From: Sinanaerobacter chloroacetimidivorans
GTDB lineage: Bacteria > Bacillota > Clostridia > Peptostreptococcales > Anaerovoracaceae
Reading direction: 5' to 3'
Length of the DNA stretch: 64,000 nucleotides
Assembly: GCF_018128545.1 (NCBI RefSeq)
Contig: NZ_JAGSND010000002.1
Coordinates: forward strand, 1 to 64,000
This document shows positions 45,014 through 54,497 of the stretch, in pieces. Each line of letters begins with the position of its first letter. Within the stretch, counting starts at the first letter, position 1. Made by a program: the position numbers and the translations under genes. The notes under the pieces are model-generated. The model was not told the DNA's origin and ran no database searches. It saw only the letters and a list, made by a program, of their open reading frames with translations.

Positions 45014-46609
45014 TTGGACAATGTCGATATGGTTTATACACTGCTGATTCTATCCACATTGGTTGTGCTATATTTTTTATTGTTAGTAGCACAAAGAAAA
45101 CAGAAAAAACAAATTCATTATGCTGTTTTAAGTATAACGATAAGTATTCTAATATGGAATGTTGCAGTATTATTGTATCAGACTTTTGACAATGTCCCGT
45201 GGATATTGTCAATTTGTGAACGATTGTACTTTTTGGGTACGATTCTAATATCGATTTCAATATTATTTACCGGGTTAATATTTGCTCGAACCAAAATAAA
45301 ATTTACCTGGAAGCATACATTGCTGTTTATCGTTCCCGTCATCTCTATCGCGGTTCTTCTTACGAATCAGAGTCATCACTTGTTTTATACTACTTTTAGC
45401 CTGATACCCTCCGAGCAAAATTTTGGAATCTATTTTACCATACATACGATATATTCCTATCTGTGTATCGGGATCGGGTTGGCTTATCTTATAGTTTTCT
45501 CTATTAAAAATTATGGCGTTTTTTCTAAACAATCATTGTTAATATTTATTGGCCTTATGATTTCATTGATCATTGATGCTATAAGCACATTTAAGATCTT
45601 TGATTGGTCAACAGCAATTGAAAATATTGCCTTTGCCGTTACCATTAGTTTCTTTATATTAGCGACGGTAAAGTTTGATTTCCTAAATGTAATACCCATC
45701 GCCTTGCAAACAGTCGTTGATTTGATTTCTGACAGCTATGTGGTTATTAATGAGGATTTTGAAATCATTGATTACAATAAAGCTTTTGTAGGTGGTTTTG
45801 CCGGGGCAGCCAGAAAAGTTGGCATTATGGAGATAATCAAAAAAAATTATAGTGATTCCGATTTTAAGAAGTTTATGGATGTTTTAGACGAGGCAGTTCA
45901 TGAGCAAAAAAAAGTAAGCTTTGAAATATCCAGATCCGTAGGTAAAGATCTCACCTATTATATGGTGGAAATCACACCTATTTATATCAGCGGCAATCAT
46001 ATAGGAACCATAATTTTAAAAAAAGATATCACGGAGCATAAAAACAATTTAAAGAAAGTCATGCAGCTCAATGAAAAGCTGCAGAGTTTGGCAACTCGAG
46101 ATTGGCTGACGCAGTCATATAATAGATATTTCTTTGATGAAAGATTACAACAAGAGATTGACCGTGTAAACAGACTACAGATCTATGGTCAGGAACCATG
46201 CAAAGGAGCTAATAATTTTGGATTAATTATGTTTGATATAGACTATTTTAAAATCTATAACGATAACAACGGTCATCTGACAGGAGATGAACTTTTACAA
46301 ACAATTGTTACTGTTGTTAAAGAAGTGTTGTATCCAACTGATATATTATGCAGATATGGTGGAGAAGAGTTTGCCGTTATTTGTTGCCAAACTTCAGAGG
46401 AAGGGATTAGAATAGTTGCAGAGAAGATAAGAAAAGCTGTGGAAAATTATGATTTTATGTTTCAGGACAAACAGCCAGGCGGCAACCTGACAGTTAGTGT
46501 TGGCGCAGTATGCTGCTCAACAAATGCAAAAAAAGATGACTTAATAAAAAGAGCTGACAATAATCTATATTTAGCCAAAAGCGGCGGAAAGAATAAGGTT
46601 GTTTTTTAA
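45014..46609 (+). CDS. Diguanylate cyclase with 7TM and PAS domains
   Basis: 531 residues from a TTG at 45014, with GAGGAGGG ten bases upstream. N-terminal membrane domain of the histidine-kinase 7TM type (about 1-225), a PAS-like domain (about 235-345) and a C-terminal GGDEF domain. The active loop is RYGGEEFAVI; MFDIDYFKIYNDNNGHLTGD is the substrate region. No RxxD inhibitory site is visible. Second cyclase in the window, possibly responding to a ligand through the 7TM and PAS parts. Confidence 0.9.
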   Translation: MDNVDMVYTLLILSTLVVLYFLLLVAQRKQKKQIHYAVLSITISILIWNVAVLLYQTFDNVPWILSICERLYFLGTILISISILFTGLIFARTKIKFTWKHTLLFIVPVISIAVLLTNQSHHLFYTTFSLIPSEQNFGIYFTIHTIYSYLCIGIGLAYLIVFSIKNYGVFSKQSLLIFIGLMISLIIDAISTFKIFDWSTAIENIAFAVTISFFILATVKFDFLNVIPIALQTVVDLISDSYVVINEDFEIIDYNKAFVGGFAGAARKVGIMEIIKKNYSDSDFKKFMDVLDEAVHEQKKVSFEISRSVGKDLTYYMVEITPIYISGNHIGTIILKKDITEHKNNLKKVMQLNEKLQSLATRDWLTQSYNRYFFDERLQQEIDRVNRLQIYGQEPCKGANNFGLIMFDIDYFKIYNDNNGHLTGDELLQTIVTVVKEVLYPTDILCRYGGEEFAVICCQTSEEGIRIVAEKIRKAVENYDFMFQDKQPGGNLTVSVGAVCCSTNAKKDDLIKRADNNLYLAKSGGKNKVVF

Positions 46610-46666
46610 CGCAGGTTAGCACTTGTTTTTAAACAGGCTTGCATTTATTTTGTCAACATTAACCAG

Positions 46667-46714
46667 GGAGCTGTCACACTAGCGTTGAAAAATCGCTTGT
46701 GCCCAGCTCCTTTT
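46667..46714 (+). terminator. Terminator after the 7TM cyclase
   Basis: GGGAGCTG and CAGCTCC pair with an inner stem and are followed by TTTT. Confidence 0.65.
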
Positions 46715-46786
46715 CACATGTTTTGGGGAGGTTTTCAGGGTATTTGAAGTTTATTATATAGTTACACAGGGCCATAAATTTGATGG

Positions 46787-48175
46787 CTATTTATCTTTGC
46801 TGATAAGAACGGTTTTTGTGACCGAATCCCAGACCACTTCTCCGCCAAGAGCAACAACAACCGATTTGATAGGCAGATATATCCTTCCGTTGACGTTTTG
46901 AGCAGCGGTATCGATGGTTTGCTGTACTCCGTTAACAATTATATAATTTTTCCCAACTGGTACTTCCACCTTTATCCCGTTTTTCTCGACGATTGCCGTC
47001 TTTGTTGAGCTATTCCAAGAAACTGTTGCACCATAGCTTTCCAGCGTTACTCTAAGCGGAACTTGGGTGCGGCTGGCGCCATCAATGAAGGGAACCCCTG
47101 ATTCGGTTATAAATTTGACATCATAACCATCAATATTAATATTAACAGCTCCTTTAATCGTTTGGTATGGTGTTCCGTTTAGTATGTATGGATATGTTGT
47201 GATCCCAAGACCCCCCAAGGAACTTATTTTTGAGGAATCTATCCAACAAGCAGGACGAACCCCATATAACTTTAACTCAATAGATCTGCCTTCTGCTCCG
47301 GTATACCCGCCTATGCTCCTATAATCACCTATATACTGGGTACTCATAATCATATTGTAAGGGATCAGATTATCATCAGACATATAATTATCCCTTAATA
47401 GATATGCCTCCATATTACTTGTAAAATTATAATTATCCTTCAGCATATTTTTTACAGTCGGTAGTAAGTCGGTTTTACCAACACGATCTCCCATAACCTC
47501 ATACGCCTTGATATATTCAGAGAGACTTAAAAGAAATACTTTATCGGAAACCGTCCTGCTGTATGCATTATCAAAGTATTTTGCCGCATCATACATATCC
47601 CATGTACCTTGGGGTATTTCAATATAACGACTTCCGCTTTCTTTTAAATTTTGTTCGTATTGAATTAAATAGGATTTGTTATTTACTTCTTTTATTAAGC
47701 TAGCTTCAGCTGTGGAAAAATTTTTGGCACTGAGAAATCCACCTTCACCCGGAATGTATCCGGAATCAAAACTACTCTCATACGGATTTACTTCTGTTGT
47801 ATATTTAATCTTTGAAGCATCCGATTCTACGGAATTCAACCAGTCGCGCAAAGTACTGACTCCCCATTCAAACCTTGCGTAAAGCTTTGAAGTTGCAGTT
47901 TCGGTTGGGGAATGCCATGTATAAGTAAATTGCTTATTAAAATCCGGAACATCATACGCCTTTGACCCGATGAGGTTATCAGCAAATATTAAGGGGTTTC
48001 CGGCTTCATCAATGTCAATGACAGTCCAGGTCAATTTTTCGCCTAAATATGAACCGAATTGAATCTTATCACCCTCTTTAAAGGTGTTTCCAGCGGCACT
48101 AACCGAAATTGGGTTAAGTAACATAGCTGCAATCGTCAATACTGAAATTATTGCGCATATTTTTTTGATTTTCAT
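46787..48175 (-). CDS. Secreted DUF6273 protein with copper-amine-oxidase-N-like domain
   Basis: About 462 residues from the ATG at 48175 (AGAAGGAGGAAGTT upstream). Signal peptide MKIKKICAIISVLTIAAMLL, cut near VSAAG. Residues 35-340 resemble the DUF6273 domain (GDKIQFGSYLGEKLTWTVID, LRDWLNS, KLYGVRPACWID). The last 120 residues form a Cu-amine-oxidase-N1-type cell-surface domain (LRVTLESYGATVSWNSSTKT, IYLPIKSVVVALGG). Such proteins are common in clostridial secretomes; the role is unknown and no copper site is seen. Confidence 0.8.
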   Translation of the reverse strand: MKIKKICAIISVLTIAAMLLNPISVSAAGNTFKEGDKIQFGSYLGEKLTWTVIDIDEAGNPLIFADNLIGSKAYDVPDFNKQFTYTWHSPTETATSKLYARFEWGVSTLRDWLNSVESDASKIKYTTEVNPYESSFDSGYIPGEGGFLSAKNFSTAEASLIKEVNNKSYLIQYEQNLKESGSRYIEIPQGTWDMYDAAKYFDNAYSRTVSDKVFLLSLSEYIKAYEVMGDRVGKTDLLPTVKNMLKDNYNFTSNMEAYLLRDNYMSDDNLIPYNMIMSTQYIGDYRSIGGYTGAEGRSIELKLYGVRPACWIDSSKISSLGGLGITTYPYILNGTPYQTIKGAVNINIDGYDVKFITESGVPFIDGASRTQVPLRVTLESYGATVSWNSSTKTAIVEKNGIKVEVPVGKNYIIVNGVQQTIDTAAQNVNGRIYLPIKSVVVALGGEVVWDSVTKTVLISKDK

Positions 48176-48346
48176 AACTTCCTCCTTCTGAATAAACAAA
48201 TGACCTATTTATTTTACTCCATATTTTGGTAATTTTCAACATATAATGGTTTCTACCGCCTTGGAAAACCAAAGCAATAAACTTCGATTTGGTGGCAGCA
48301 CCTCCGCATTACGACGCCATCTTTTCTCGGAGAAATTAAAACACAA

Positions 48347-48387
48347 AGGCGTCCTAATGGTATTACCAAATACCAAAGGACACCTTC
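48347..48387. other. Intergenic hairpin
   Basis: In the 343-base gap between the two secreted protein genes, AAGGCGTCCT and AGGACACCTT pair imperfectly around an inner stem TGGTATT with AATACCA. No T-run follows on either strand. I see nothing else in the gap. Confidence 0.4.
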
Positions 48388-48518
48388 GCGTTGAGGAGTT
48401 AAATTGCATTGTTTAGAGGACACAAATTGATATAATGAGAGATTATTCTATTATTTATACTGCCAAACTTCAGGAAGTCGCGTTTCTGAGCTGTTTTTAA
48501 CGTCCCAGCAAACCCGCT

Positions 48519-50132
48519 TTAATTCATCCAGTCGTTTACAGCCAGTGAGCTGCCACGATTACGCTCCGTAGCGGAAATAACCAGCTTCTGATCCGGTGTG
48601 ACAAACACTCCCGCACCATAACGGAAATGCACACCAAAAGTACCGATTCCGCCCCCTGTGCTGATCATATGAATTTGGTCAAGCTCTTCTCCGATGGTCC
48701 AGTTTCGCGTATCGATTTGATACAGATATGCATAATCTGCATAGGACACCCCTTCACTCCGGGACCATAATCCAATCAGATAAACATCATTGGTATCTTC
48801 TTCAGTGACCAATCCAAACCCCTGAAAATCCTTTTCGAAACCAAAGCTTCCCACCTCAGAGAAGGATGCATTTTCAAGCCCTCCGGCAGCTGGCGCACGA
48901 TAAATATGATAAACACTGTTACTCTCATCCAAATGAGCAACAATCAGCAGATAGTATGCGGTCCCCGTTGCGTCTTCGTAGGTGGTAATGCCCAAAGCCC
49001 CTGCCTTATGATTCACCGCCAGGTCAAAGGATTCAACCCTGCGCAGCTCCTGCACCGGCAGAGAACGCAGATCATACAGCGCGATATGAGCCTGAGTCTC
49101 CTGCTCAGTTGGCACCAGAAGATAATCGCCTATCCCCTGTACCCCTCCCGGATGCCTCCAGTCCTTTCGATAGGTCTTAAACCCATACTTGTCATTACCA
49201 TTCTTCGTACCGGCAACGATATGGGCATAAGAAGCAGTTGAGACGCTGTGTGTCAAGAGGGCGTAGCGGTTTCCTTCCGCATTATCATACTGTGTATACC
49301 CCTGAACGTGACATGAAACAGCATCATAATTTCCGGTAAATCCCTGGAGGTTTGTCAAGCTGCCGTTAACAGGCAATGCATCGAAAGCAGCCTTGACGTT
49401 GGGAATCGCTGCTGCGCGGTCTGCCGCAGCGCTGGGAACATACAAAGCTTCCAGCGACACTGTGCTAACAGAATTTCCTCCTCGTAAAAACGAAGCATAC
49501 ACCGTGCGTCCGCTGCTATCGGTACCAAACGCAAGCACGCGGTTAGGACCGTCACTGTCACGTGTGTGCTGCCCTTGCTTCTGCCCAAACCACCAATTAT
49601 TGCTCAGGCCGGATTTGCCTTGGGCAAAGGCAGCATCTGAAAAGGTAACCGTTATACCCTGGGGAAAGCCCGGAGCGGTAAGCGAAAGCGTCAGGTCTCC
49701 AATGAATGCAAAATTGAGCTCTCCTGCCGTGTGGTCAAAGGTTGTGCGGTCTCCGTTCACACTGTCGTCATTAAATCCTGAAAGCCTTGCATTGAACCAG
49801 GAAGCCACAGTCTCCGATCCGCTGCGCCCGACCTCAAAGGAAAACTGCCCGTTCGACAAGGTATGAACCTGTCCGACATAGTTACGCCCATTAGGATCTT
49901 GTCCCGGAGTAATACTCAGTTCTTTCACTGTGAAAGTGCCGTTTGTAATCTGGATTCCCCCTGAACCCTGTAAGGTCACAGTATTGTTTTGATATGACAT
50001 TGAGGCGCTTACCTCCGCTTCTGGGGTAACCTCTTCTCCTTCCGGCGAGGTGGCTGCGGCCATACCTCCCATGCTCAAAACTAATCCTGCTGCGAGCAAA
50101 ATGCTCAAAAATCGTTTGGTGCGGTTTTTCAT
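48519..50132 (-). CDS. Secreted protein of unknown family, probably beta-propeller-like
   Basis: About 537 residues from the ATG at 50132, after GAAAGGAGGAAGAAATC. Signal peptide MKNRTKRFLSILLAAGLVLS, cut near AAATS. The first 200 residues are Ser/Thr/Gly-rich beta-type sequence. Residues 270-530 show repeated strands with phrases such as YALLTHSVSTASYAHIV, YLLIVAHLDESNSVYHIYR and VYLIGLWSRS, which suggest propeller blades. No family is recognised and no membrane anchor or LPxTG is present. It lies downstream of tctA on the same strand, but separated by the tandem duplication. Confidence 0.6.
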   Translation of the reverse strand: MKNRTKRFLSILLAAGLVLSMGGMAAATSPEGEEVTPEAEVSASMSYQNNTVTLQGSGGIQITNGTFTVKELSITPGQDPNGRNYVGQVHTLSNGQFSFEVGRSGSETVASWFNARLSGFNDDSVNGDRTTFDHTAGELNFAFIGDLTLSLTAPGFPQGITVTFSDAAFAQGKSGLSNNWWFGQKQGQHTRDSDGPNRVLAFGTDSSGRTVYASFLRGGNSVSTVSLEALYVPSAAADRAAAIPNVKAAFDALPVNGSLTNLQGFTGNYDAVSCHVQGYTQYDNAEGNRYALLTHSVSTASYAHIVAGTKNGNDKYGFKTYRKDWRHPGGVQGIGDYLLVPTEQETQAHIALYDLRSLPVQELRRVESFDLAVNHKAGALGITTYEDATGTAYYLLIVAHLDESNSVYHIYRAPAAGGLENASFSEVGSFGFEKDFQGFGLVTEEDTNDVYLIGLWSRSEGVSYADYAYLYQIDTRNWTIGEELDQIHMISTGGGIGTFGVHFRYGAGVFVTPDQKLVISATERNRGSSLAVNDWMN

Positions 50133-50156
50133 TGATTTCTTCCTCCTTTCATCTTC

Positions 50157-50326
50157 GAGCAGTAGAAATCTACAAATCAAAGATTTGTGATTTCCTTGCA
50201 TAAGTTCGCTAACAATTTGCTTCACGAATTGAGCGAGCTAAGAGCAGTAGAAATCTACAAATCAAAGATTTGTGATTTCCTTGCATAAGTTCGCTAACAA
50301 TTCGCTTCACGAATTGAGCGAGCTAG
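50157..50326. repeat. 85-bp tandem duplication with paired hairpins
   Basis: Two copies (50157-50241, 50242-50326) differ at about one base in the part compared. Each copy has ACAAATC-AAA-GATTTGT and a second stem TCGCT-aa-CAATTCG with CGAATTG-AGCGA. It separates tctA from the secreted protein gene. Confidence 0.85.
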
Positions 50327-50377
50327 TAGAGGGAAATTCAAAAATCAGCAATTCTATTCCCATCAATGTCATAGTTT

Positions 50378-51895
50378 TTACTTTTCTCCGGCTAACTCCG
50401 CTTCACTTTGCGCCTTTACCTTAGCACGATGATTTTTCCAGGCAAACAGGAGCAGTGAGCCGGCCGCAATGAGCAAAAATGCGAGACTGATCGGACGAGT
50501 GACGAAAATACTGAGGCTGCCATCCGACAGAATGAGTGCACGCCGAAAATTCATTTCTGCAAGGGGTCCAAGTACAATTCCAAGAAGAATCGGTACGAGC
50601 TGAAAATCCATCCGCCGCAGGAAATATGCCAAAATTCCTACCACAATGATAATATAGACGTCATACAGGCTGTTGCTGGTGGAATACGCACCGGCAACAC
50701 AGAACGTCAGCACGATGCACGCGAGAATCTCATATGGAATACGAGTGATGTGCGCATAGAATTTTGTAAACACACTGCCGATGAGATACATAAAGATATT
50801 GACCACAATCAGCCCCAGCATGATTGCATACAAAATATTTCCTTGATCCCGAAACAGCATCGGACCCGGCACCATTCCGTGTATCATGAATGCACCCATA
50901 AGAATCGCAGTCGCACCATCACCCGGCACACCAAGTGTCAGCATCGGAATCATGGTTGCACCGCAGGCACCGTTATTGGCCGATTCTGAAACCGCAACAC
51001 CTTCGATTTCACCTTCGCCGAATGTTTCCGGATGTTTGGAGGTCGTTTTGACCTGATTATACGCGATAAATGCCGCGAGGCCGCCTCCGGTCCCCGGTGT
51101 TGCACCGATAATCATGCCGATCAGCGAACCAATTCCGATGGGCTTGCGGCAGCGCTTGTATTCCTCACGAGTCACCTTGCATTTGGTGATGCTGGATGCG
51201 TTGACGGTTTTTCTATCAGTACGCGGATTATACTGCGATTTCACCATGATTTCCGAAATCGCAAAGAGTCCAATCAGCGCAATAATCAGATTGATCCCGC
51301 TCATCAGATTAATTTTTTCGAAAGTAAAACGCGTTGTTCCGCTGATATTGTCCATACCGATGGTAGAAATGAAAATACCGATGCACGCGCCGATCAACCC
51401 CTTGAAAATGCTTTTGTTTGATACCCCGGCAATGACGGACAGGCCAAATACTGCAAGGGCAAGATACTCCGCCGGACCGAAAAGCAAAGTAATTTTCGCA
51501 ATCTGGGGTGCAAGGAACATCAGCGAAAGTGCACTGACCAAACCGCCGATGGTCGAAGCAAACAACGCCATAGAGAGCGCCTTATATGCCTCTCCTTTTT
51601 TGGCCATGGGGTAACCGTCAAACAACGTGGCGGCATTTGCCGAAGTGCCTGGCGTGTTAATTAGAATTGCGGTAATCGAACCGCCATAAGTACCGCCGCA
51701 ATAGATTGCAAGCAGCATCAGAATTGCCATTGTCGGCTCCATGCCATAGGTTAGCGGGATGCAGAGAATGATACCCAGGTCCGATGTCAGCCCCGGGATT
51801 GCGCCAACGACGATGCCAAGCGCCAACCCAATCGGGATAATCAAAAAGTTCTGCCACTGCAGAAGCGTCTGCAGACCGGCAAGGAATAAGTCCAT
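50378..51895 (-). CDS. tctA: Tripartite tricarboxylate transporter large membrane subunit
   Basis: About 505 residues from the ATG at 51895 (GGAAAGGGGAGAAAA upstream); the 34 earlier codons of the frame overlap tctB. TctA signature LALGIVVGAIPGLTSDLGII with internal repeat IGSLIGMIIGATPGTGGGLA, about twelve helices. With TctB and the binding protein TctC it imports an organic acid using the ion gradient. The gene is GC-richer than the neighbouring operons. Confidence 0.93.
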   Translation of the reverse strand: MDLFLAGLQTLLQWQNFLIIPIGLALGIVVGAIPGLTSDLGIILCIPLTYGMEPTMAILMLLAIYCGGTYGGSITAILINTPGTSANAATLFDGYPMAKKGEAYKALSMALFASTIGGLVSALSLMFLAPQIAKITLLFGPAEYLALAVFGLSVIAGVSNKSIFKGLIGACIGIFISTIGMDNISGTTRFTFEKINLMSGINLIIALIGLFAISEIMVKSQYNPRTDRKTVNASSITKCKVTREEYKRCRKPIGIGSLIGMIIGATPGTGGGLAAFIAYNQVKTTSKHPETFGEGEIEGVAVSESANNGACGATMIPMLTLGVPGDGATAILMGAFMIHGMVPGPMLFRDQGNILYAIMLGLIVVNIFMYLIGSVFTKFYAHITRIPYEILACIVLTFCVAGAYSTSNSLYDVYIIIVVGILAYFLRRMDFQLVPILLGIVLGPLAEMNFRRALILSDGSLSIFVTRPISLAFLLIAAGSLLLFAWKNHRAKVKAQSEAELAGEK

Positions 51896-51912
51896 TTTTC
51901 TCCCCTTTCCTG

Positions 51913-52377
51913 TTACGGCAGCGAAACTCTCAGTAACATCTTGAATACGAAATACACGACGCCTACCATTGCCAGCGGAATCGCATAATAATACCACTTA
52001 CGCGCACCATAAAACAGCAAAATCGCAATGGTCAGCAGCACAGTGGAAATCAAAAATCCCATCCAGGTGAGCGCTGCCAAATAGGCCAAAAGGATGATCG
52101 CGTAAACCACGCTTTTGAGCTCCTTGCGAAAGCAGTCTGAGATCAGGCCGGCCCTTGTTAGGACAACTTCTTTCTTTGGCAAGGTGAAGATGCCTTGCAG
52201 GAGCAGACCGAGAGAGAATAAACCCATTCCTCCAATTACGATTTTAGGCACTGTCTGTGCATTAATCGCCGAGGTTTCCATTGTATTGATCTGACTTGGG
52301 ATCAGCAGCCACAGTACCGCCGCTGCAACCAAAAATACAGCCCCCGAAATAATTTCCGAATTATATTTCAGCTTCAT
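51913..52377 (-). CDS. tctB: Tripartite tricarboxylate transporter small membrane subunit
   Basis: 154 residues with four membrane helices (about 8-30, 45-65, 88-105 and 120-150) and a hydrophilic central stretch FTLPKKEVVLTRAG. TctB is small and variable; the call rests on its place between tctC and tctA and on topology. Confidence 0.85.
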   Translation of the reverse strand: MKLKYNSEIISGAVFLVAAAVLWLLIPSQINTMETSAINAQTVPKIVIGGMGLFSLGLLLQGIFTLPKKEVVLTRAGLISDCFRKELKSVVYAIILLAYLAALTWMGFLISTVLLTIAILLFYGARKWYYYAIPLAMVGVVYFVFKMLLRVSLP

Positions 52378-52460
52378 TCTATCACCTCGTCTTCACAGGG
52401 GCGGCAGCGGGACCCGATCGGAAAGCGAGTCCGCTGCCACACTGAACGCTTATGTAGTTG

Positions 52461-53474
52461 TTATTCAAGGAGTGTGATATAATCTACCATTGCCTTGCTC
52501 TGTTCATCAATCTTTTGCAGGATTTCAACTTCCGTACCATCCCATGCCTTCATACCCATTTCAGACATGAATTTCTGGAAATCAGGATCGGCATACACAT
52601 TCTGGATAAACTCGGTAAGAACCTTTTTCTTTGCATCATCCACCGTGGAGCGTACTGCGAAATAATCCATACCGATAAACTCAGCGTCAATCCCCTGCTC
52701 CTTAAAGGACGGAATGCGTCCAATGCCATCGACCTCGATACCATCCGGAATGAAGGTGCCAAGACAAGCCAACTCTCCGCTCTTGACATAATCACGATAA
52801 ACCGGAGGTGACCCAATGGCAATGTCGACATGTCCGCCGACCAGCGCATTGATCGCATCCTGACCACCATCATACGGAACGGCCTCTGCCGGCAGACCCA
52901 GCCGCTTAAAGAGCACTGAAATCATCGTATAGCTGTCGTTGCCCGGTCCGCCGGTCGTCGCATACTTAATGGTCTTTCCGGATGCGGCGTATTCCTTTAG
53001 CTGATCCAGCGTTTCGATACCGCTTTTGCCTGGGTTTGACAGCACAACAAACTCAACCTCACGCATCCCGATGAGAGGCGTAATGTCGTCTATTGAATAA
53101 TTGACATTCTGAAAACTTGGGGTCAGCGAAAACAATGGGCCGTTTGCCACGATCATGGAATAGCCGTCATCTGCGGCCTGCAGCGCCGCCGCCATTGCGA
53201 TTGTGCCCGCACCGCCGGTTTTGTTCTCTACAATCACAGGTACACCAAGATATTTCTCACCATAGGATGCGATTTGACGTGCAATCGTGTCCGGTCCGCC
53301 GCCAAGACTCCATGGCATAATAATGGTAACCTGCTTTTCGGGAAAACCATCCGCAGACTTTGAGCCTTCTTCCGCTGAACCATCCGCCGCGGTATTTGCA
53401 CCACAAGCGGTCACCGACATCAGCAGAACAAACGCCAAAAGTGCGCTGAATAATCGTTTCGTCGTGCGTTTCAT
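52461..53474 (-). CDS. tctC: Tricarboxylate-binding lipoprotein (TctC/Bug family)
   Basis: About 337 residues from the ATG at 53474, after TTGGAGGAATTACA. Lipoprotein signal ending LLMSVTAC, so it should be lipidated at that Cys. Bug-family motifs are VTIIMPWSLGGGPDTIARQI and ENKTGGAGTIAMAAALQA. The later VPYDGGQDAINALVGGHVDI is also typical. It delivers the substrate (a carboxylate of unknown kind) to TctA and TctB. Confidence 0.92.
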   Translation of the reverse strand: MKRTTKRLFSALLAFVLLMSVTACGANTAADGSAEEGSKSADGFPEKQVTIIMPWSLGGGPDTIARQIASYGEKYLGVPVIVENKTGGAGTIAMAAALQAADDGYSMIVANGPLFSLTPSFQNVNYSIDDITPLIGMREVEFVVLSNPGKSGIETLDQLKEYAASGKTIKYATTGGPGNDSYTMISVLFKRLGLPAEAVPYDGGQDAINALVGGHVDIAIGSPPVYRDYVKSGELACLGTFIPDGIEVDGIGRIPSFKEQGIDAEFIGMDYFAVRSTVDDAKKKVLTEFIQNVYADPDFQKFMSEMGMKAWDGTEVEILQKIDEQSKAMVDYITLLE

Positions 53475-53504
53475 TGTAATTCCTCCAATCTTATCCAAAC
53501 AAAT

Positions 53505-54461
53505 TTATTTGATAAATTCCGTGTGAATACCACGAGAATCAATCACAAGCTTTATGGCGCGTGCGCCATCCGGGTTTTTGAAATAAGGGAGATAATCCCG
53601 CTCATCTGTAAAGAGTAAAGTCATCTGGGGATTCAAGCGCAATAGCGTGTTATAGACTTCCGGGTTCGCACTGTGATAACGCCGATCTGAAGATGCGGTC
53701 GTGATTACATGCGTAAGTGGTATTTTACTGATGATTTCTTCGCATACACTGTCCTTTTGCCCATGATGCGGCAATTTGAGAACGTTTACATTTTTGAGCG
53801 TTGAAAAATCCTCCAAATTCCATTTATCCGGGCAATTGTCCGCTGCCAGCAACAATTCGGCGTTCCCCGTGCACAGCTTGAGAAGCAGGCTGCTGTCATT
53901 TGCGGTACGATCCAGCTCAAGAAGAGCGTCCGTGGGATCATGCGCTGCGAACGACTCGGCAAGCAGCCGCTCAAAGTCTTGCCGCACTGCCGTGGACGGT
54001 GCGAGTACAGCAAGCTCTATACCTGACGGCAAGGACAACCGATCTCCAATTTGCAGCACCTCAACCGGAATTGCCTGAAGCTTCGCCGATTCCAGAATAC
54101 GCATAGTGGCACGGAACGCAGCGGCAAACAGGTGCACACTAGGCGGTGCAGATGCATTGGGAGCCAGTGCCCGAGCTTCTGAAAACAGCGCGGGATCATA
54201 CGGCAAGCGGATTTCACCCACCGAAAACTGATTAAGAACAGCCTCTAAGCCGCAGACATGATCCTCGTGAATGTGCGATAGGATCAGTAAATCGATATTT
54301 GACAGCCCGGCTTGTTTTAAGTATTCTGCCGCGCGTATGCGGTGCGGGAAATGCTCAAACTCCCCTGCCATTGCGCTGCCGCCATCCAGCAGCAGTGAAA
54401 ATCCATCTGATTGCACTAAAATTGCATCACCATAGCCTACATTGATAAATGTTACTTCCAA
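53505..54461 (-). CDS. ComEC/Rec2-type metallo-beta-lactamase hydrolase
   Basis: 318 residues. MBL motifs: LLDGGSAM, LLILSHIHEDHVCGLEAV (HxHxDH), AADNCPDKW and LKLPHHGQKDSV. The fold resembles the soluble MBL domain of ComEC, but there is no membrane part. The role is unclear; its place between lacI and tctC suggests it processes a compound taken up by the Tct transporter. No signal peptide is seen, so it acts in the cytoplasm. Confidence 0.8.
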   Translation of the reverse strand: MEVTFINVGYGDAILVQSDGFSLLLDGGSAMAGEFEHFPHRIRAAEYLKQAGLSNIDLLILSHIHEDHVCGLEAVLNQFSVGEIRLPYDPALFSEARALAPNASAPPSVHLFAAAFRATMRILESAKLQAIPVEVLQIGDRLSLPSGIELAVLAPSTAVRQDFERLLAESFAAHDPTDALLELDRTANDSSLLLKLCTGNAELLLAADNCPDKWNLEDFSTLKNVNVLKLPHHGQKDSVCEEIISKIPLTHVITTASSDRRYHSANPEVYNTLLRLNPQMTLLFTDERDYLPYFKNPDGARAIKLVIDSRGIHTEFIK

Positions 54462-54497
54462 GACATCACCTCACCACAGTTCTTTTTTTGTTAAGAC

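Noticed and set aside
50157-50326. CRISPR array
   Set aside because: Only two adjacent 85-bp copies with no spacers and no cas genes.
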